Of a stretch of 64,000 nt of DNA, positions 61,091 through 64,000 are shown piece after piece. The notes under the pieces were generated by a model, which saw only the letters and a program-made list of their open reading frames with translations, was not told the DNA's origin and searched no databases. How positions within the stretch are numbered: position 1 is the stretch's first letter; each line of letters starts with the position of its first letter. Position numbers and translations under genes: made by a program. Origin of the DNA: Micromonospora haikouensis (GTDB lineage Bacteria > Actinomycetota > Actinomycetes > Mycobacteriales > Micromonosporaceae); NCBI RefSeq assembly GCF_900091595.1, contig NZ_FMCW01000015.1, positions 124,001 to 188,000 of the forward strand, read 5' to 3'.

Positions 61091-61170
61091 GTGCCTGCCT
61101 CCGAGGGGGGTGCCGAGCTGTGAACCTTAACGATTGTTCGGTTGGACGGGTGTTCGGTCAGACTAACGCC
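61091..61170. promoter_or_regulatory. divergent thiolase/epimerase control region
   Basis: Two direct copies of TGTTCGGT (61135-61142 and 61151-61158, period 16) lie in the middle. On the minus strand CTGACC, 17 bp and AACAAT could form the thiolase promoter. Direct octamers in an acyl-CoA gene intergenic region suggest an acyl-responsive regulator site, but this is inference. Confidence 0.4.
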
Positions 61171-61641
61171 ATGGCTGAGAACTCCCCCGCCGAGCCCGCT
61201 GCCGACTTCGTCACAGACATCGGCCTGCGCCGCATCGACCACGTCGGGATCGCCGTCGCCGACCTCGACGCCGCGATCGACTTCTATCAGCGCACCTTCG
61301 GCATGCGCTGCGTGCACACCGAGACCAACGCCGAGCAGGGCGTGCGCGAGGCGATGCTGACGGTCGGGCCGACCGCCGAGGGCGGCTGCGTGCAACTGCT
61401 CGCCCCGCTCACCCCGGAGTCGACCATCGCCAAGTTTCTCGACCGCAACGGGCCGGGCGTGCAGCAGGTGGCGTACACGGTGACCGACATCGACGCGGCG
61501 TGCGCGGCACTGCGCGAGCGCGGCCTGCGGCTGCTCTTCGAGACCCCACGCCGGGGCACCGCCGACTCCCGGATCAACTTCGTCCACCCCAAGGACGCGG
61601 GCGGCGTCCTCGTCGAGTTGGTCGAGCCCGCCCAGCGGTGA
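61171..61641 (+). CDS. mce: methylmalonyl-CoA epimerase
   Basis: A 156-residue vicinal-oxygen-chelate enzyme that interconverts (R)- and (S)-methylmalonyl-CoA, feeding the mutase. VOC motifs are visible: RRIDHVGIAVADLDAAIDFY with the metal His, LLAPLTPESTIAKFLDRNG, GVQQVAYTV and the Glu of VELVEP. ATG 61171 has no ribosome-binding site, so it may be leaderless. The upstream in-frame start at 61120 adds non-conserved residues. The stop is within a GGTGAAA tandem repeat and repeat copy 4 follows 7 nt later. Confidence 0.9.
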   Translation: MAENSPAEPAADFVTDIGLRRIDHVGIAVADLDAAIDFYQRTFGMRCVHTETNAEQGVREAMLTVGPTAEGGCVQLLAPLTPESTIAKFLDRNGPGVQQVAYTVTDIDAACAALRERGLRLLFETPRRGTADSRINFVHPKDAGGVLVELVEPAQR

Positions 61642-61648
61642 AAGGTGA

Positions 61649-61700
61649 AAGGAGGGGCCCCCTGTTAACGCATTCTGTGGAGCAGGGGCCCCTTCTTAAC
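61649..61700. repeat. GGGCCCC hairpin element, copy 4
   Basis: A 52 nt copy (left arm GGAGGGGCCCCCTG, loop TAACGCATTCTGT, right arm CAGGGGCCCCTTCT) located 7 nt after the epimerase stop. It has the same sense orientation as copies 1-3. Confidence 0.8.
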
Positions 61701-61705
61701 CACCC

Positions 61706-62220
61706 CACCCTGCACCGCCTCGCGCCCCGCCTCGCGCCCCGGTGGCACCCGCCCCGGCACCACGACAGCCCCCGCGCGAGCGCAGTGGTGCGCGGCCGAG
61801 TTGATCGACTTCATGTCGGCGGCGAGGCGGTATCAACGGGACGGGAAACCCCCATCCGGCCGACATCAAGTCGATCAAGCGGTTCTGCAGCCGCCGACCC
61901 CCGGCACACCGGCCGACAAGAAACCGGCACGGGCCGGCAAAGGACCGCCGGGCGCTCCCGCGGCCCTTTTCCCGCACGCCCCCACGCGCCCGACCACCCG
62001 CCCACCGGGCCGCCCGACCACCCGCCTCCAGCACGCCCGACCACCCGCCCCACCGGGCCGCCCGACCAACCGCCCGCTGGGCCGCCGGACCGGCCCCGGA
62101 GCTGCCAAGATCGCCCATCGACGGACCCGCCCGACGGCGGCCTGTTGACCATGTAAACAGGACACGAAAGCCCCGCACCGCTCTTGCGAAGCACCCCGGG
62201 GGGTCTGCGAGTATGTCCCA
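61706..62220. other. 515 nt non-coding region before the DivIVA-like gene
   Basis: It contains the second ATGTCGGC element, then short tandem units of CGCCCGACCACCCGCC at about 61986-62086, then a CTGTT-N9-AACAG inverted repeat near 62151. Open frames here are low-complexity Arg/Pro. No gene is supported. Confidence 0.6.
61801..61878. repeat. ATGTCGGC palindromic element, copy 2
   Basis: The 20 nt at 61801-61820 match the inverted complement of 61859-61878 with one mismatch. The 38 nt interior shares GCGGTATC, CGGG and CCCCCAT blocks with copy 1 at 53918. The arms here are extended by GATCGACTT. Confidence 0.75.
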
Positions 62221-63474
62221 ATGCCCCAGCAGCAGTCCTCCCCTCTTGCGTTCTTCGATAACGCGAACTCGCAGCCAGATTTCACCGTTGGCCTGCGCGG
62301 ATACAACGTCGGGCAGGTCGATGACTTCATCGGTCGGCTGACCGCCGCGCTGACCCAGTCCGAGCAGGCCCGCGCCGAGGCCGAGCAGCGGATGAACGAC
62401 GCCCAGCGTCGGCTCCGCCAGGCCGAGCAGCGCCAGAGCGCGCTGGAGCAGAAGCTCGCCGAGACCAACAAGCAGCTCGAGGAGAACAGCCGGCCGACCC
62501 TGTCCGGCCTGGGCACCCGCGTCGAGCAGATCCTGCGGCTGGCCGAGGAGCAGGCCAACGACCACCGCAACGAGGCCAAGCGGGAGTCCGAGGGCATCCT
62601 CTCCGCGGCCCGCCTGGAGGCGCGCGAGATCACCGACAAGGCCCGCGCCGAGGCCGCCGCGATGAAGGCCACCGCCGAGCGCGAGGCCGGCAGCGTCCGC
62701 ACCGCCGCCGAGCGCGAGGCCGCCGAGGTGCGCGTGCAGGCCCGCCGGGAGGCCGACACCCTGCGCGCCGACGCCGAGCGGGAGACCAAGCAGCTGCGCA
62801 CCGTCACCGCGCACGAGGTCGCCGAGCTGAAGTCGACCGTCGAGCGTGAGGTCGCCACCCTGCGCGCCACCGCCGAGCGGGAGATCACCCAGCAGCGGGC
62901 GAAGGCCGCGCGGGAGGCCGAGGAGAAGCGCGCCGAGGCGACCAAGCTCCTCACCGACGCCCGCGACAAGCGCGACAAGGACCTCCAGGCGCTGGAGCTG
63001 CAGCTCGCCGAGCGGCGCGAGAAGGCCGAGCGCGAGGAGTCCGAGCGGCACGCGGCCCAGGTCGCCCAGACCCAGAAGCTGGTCGGCGAGGCCGAGCAGC
63101 GCGCCCGGGCGGCCCAGGAGCGGGCCAAGGAGATCGAGCAGCGCGCCGAGGCCCGCCGGGTCGAGTCCGAGCGCACCGCCAACGACACCGTCGAGAAGGC
63201 CAAGGCGCTGTCCGAGAAGACCCTCAACGAGGCCAAGGCCGAGGCGAAGCGGCTGCTCACGGAGGCCCGCACCGAGGCCGACCTGACCACCCAGGCCGCC
63301 CGCCGCGAGGTCGAGGACCTCACCCGGCAGAAGGACGCCGTCACCTCGCAGCTCGGCCAGATGCTGTCGGGCCTCGCCGGCATCGTGCCGGGCGTGCCGC
63401 CGGCGCAGGCCAAGCCGGAGCCGGCCAAGGCGGACAGCAAGGACGAGCGGGTGAACGCGGAGTCCGCCGGCTGA
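62221..63474 (+). CDS. DivIVA-like coiled-coil protein
   Basis: A 417-residue cytoplasmic protein. The N-terminal motif DFTVGLRGYNVGQVDDFIGRL (about 20-40) is the DivIVA/Wag31 membrane-curvature domain signature. Then comes LGTRVEQILRLAEEQANDHRNEA and a coiled coil of about 250 residues rich in Ala, Glu and Arg, often in regular EREA steps. Similar proteins scaffold polar growth and septation in actinobacteria. The tail is Pro/Lys/Glu-rich. It is followed by a partial paralogue. It is not Wag31 itself, which is shorter and usually near the dcw cluster. Confidence 0.78.
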   Translation: MPQQQSSPLAFFDNANSQPDFTVGLRGYNVGQVDDFIGRLTAALTQSEQARAEAEQRMNDAQRRLRQAEQRQSALEQKLAETNKQLEENSRPTLSGLGTRVEQILRLAEEQANDHRNEAKRESEGILSAARLEAREITDKARAEAAAMKATAEREAGSVRTAAEREAAEVRVQARREADTLRADAERETKQLRTVTAHEVAELKSTVEREVATLRATAEREITQQRAKAAREAEEKRAEATKLLTDARDKRDKDLQALELQLAERREKAEREESERHAAQVAQTQKLVGEAEQRARAAQERAKEIEQRAEARRVESERTANDTVEKAKALSEKTLNEAKAEAKRLLTEARTEADLTTQAARREVEDLTRQKDAVTSQLGQMLSGLAGIVPGVPPAQAKPEPAKADSKDERVNAESAG

Positions 63475-63499
63475 CCGACCGCACGGCCGGGGGGCACGG

Positions 63500-63547
63500 A
63501 TACGGCGCGGGGTGACACCGGGTAACCGGTGTGACCCCGCGCCGTAT
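63500..63547. terminator. long hairpin terminator between DivIVA-like genes
   Basis: The 22 nt at 63500-63521 pair with 63526-63547 with a single G-G mismatch and a loop of GTAA. It starts 25 nt after the first DivIVA-like stop codon. Confidence 0.8.
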
Positions 63548-63653
63548 GCGTTTCCCGCACTCTGGCCCGGACGCCGGTAACGGCAGTGAATCAGCTCCCA
63601 TCCGGGGCGTCCGTATCGCCCCAGCCGAGCCGGATGCGTGTGAGGATGGGGGC

Positions 63654-64000
63654 ATGTCGCACGGCGAGGAACTGTTCGCTCTCGGCGGGGATGTGACGAC
63701 GGAGCCCAGCTTCGAGTCCGCCCTGCGGGGGTACGAGAAACGACAGGTCGACAGGTACGTCGCTCGCGCGGAGCACGAGATCGCGACACTGGCGGCCGAG
63801 CGGGAACAGGCGTACACCCAGATCCACAAGCTGGCCGGGCAGGTCGAGGTGCTGCAACGCGACCTCGCCCAGGTGCGCAAGCAGGTCGGCGTGGTGGACC
63901 GGGCCTCGTTCCGGCACCTCGGCCCCCGGGTGGAGCAGATCCTCGTCCTCGCCGAGGAGCAGGCCGACGACATCCTCGCCGCCGCCAACGAGGAGATCGA
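63654..64000 (+). CDS. second DivIVA-like protein, cut by window end
   Basis: At least 115 residues are open to the window edge. The N-terminus has FESALRGYEKRQVDRYVARAE, again the DivIVA-type motif, then a coiled coil, and LGPRVEQILVLAEEQADDILAAA matches a segment of the preceding protein, so the two are paralogues. ATG 63654 follows AGGATGGGGG. The C-terminus is outside the window. Confidence 0.75.
   Translation, partial: MSHGEELFALGGDVTTEPSFESALRGYEKRQVDRYVARAEHEIATLAAEREQAYTQIHKLAGQVEVLQRDLAQVRKQVGVVDRASFRHLGPRVEQILVLAEEQADDILAAANEEI

Noticed and set aside
61801..62148. A 115-codon plus-strand frame in the gap before the DivIVA-like gene
   Set aside because: It runs through the palindromic element and the CGCCCGACC tandem block, giving Arg/Pro/Thr repeats. 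The DNA structure explains it better than a protein.

Overview
The window is chromosomal DNA from a very G+C-rich actinomycete. Codons end overwhelmingly in G or C, GTG starts are common, and most genes have homologues typical of actinobacteria. The combination of a conservon-type sensor operon, an aglEFG sugar transporter, a CBM2-GH6 cellulase, class F sortase, DUF6158-like protein and DivIVA-like cell-pole proteins fits Micromonosporaceae, with Micromonospora or a close relative the best guess. I saw no rRNA or tRNA genes, CRISPR arrays, insertion sequences, prophage genes or core biosynthetic genes of a secondary-metabolite cluster.

Layout. 0-2.5 kb: an aromatic-pathway gene (DAHP synthase) behind a structured leader with an intrinsic terminator, then a 0.67 kb hairpin-rich gap and two small acidic proteins. 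2.6-7.0 kb: small membrane proteins, a secreted NlpC/P60 hydrolase and a group 2 sigma factor. 7.4-12.9 kb: the rpiR-murQ cell-wall recycling operon with its own promoter and operator, a thymidylate-kinase-like protein, a nucleotidyltransferase-BON-phosphoesterase operon and TspO. 13-20.4 kb: a secreted M23 peptidase, then an alpha-glucoside operon (binding protein, two permeases, LacI regulator, GH13 enzyme) with a LacI-type operator. 20.8-26.2 kb: xylA-xylB-MFS, divergent from a ROK regulator.

26.3-31 kb: a signalling island. It holds a SpoIIE-type phosphatase translationally coupled to a stand-alone B12-binding protein with a CarH-like light-sensor motif, then MarR and a second, metal-site-altered SpoIIE-like phosphatase. 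31-39.7 kb: an exopolysaccharide glycosyltransferase, a VWA/solute-binding protein, a lactonase and a complete four-gene conservon (sensor kinase, roadblock, DUF742, GTPase). 40-42.3 kb: unknown proteins, two of which share a domain. 42.5-46.5 kb: the cellulase with a CebR-like operator, then a surface protein with an LAXTG-like signal coupled to its own sortase. 46.5-54 kb: the large NAD-glutamate dehydrogenase and a class B penicillin-binding protein.

54-61.6 kb: an arginase-family protein with a repeat tail, a thioredoxin-TPR protein, and a propionate/methylmalonyl-CoA group (mutase, Asp23, MeaB GTPase, thiolase, divergent epimerase). 62.2-64 kb: two adjacent DivIVA-like coiled-coil proteins, the second cut by the window end.

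Repeats stand out. Four copies of a 52-54 nt GGGCCCC hairpin element sit at gene 3' ends, and one supplies a stop codon. There are also two related ATGTCGGC palindromic elements, a 231 bp element bounded by 28 bp perfect inverted repeats, and several in-frame micro-duplications that span stop codons. No searches or folding programs were run. All family calls are from reading the translated sequence.
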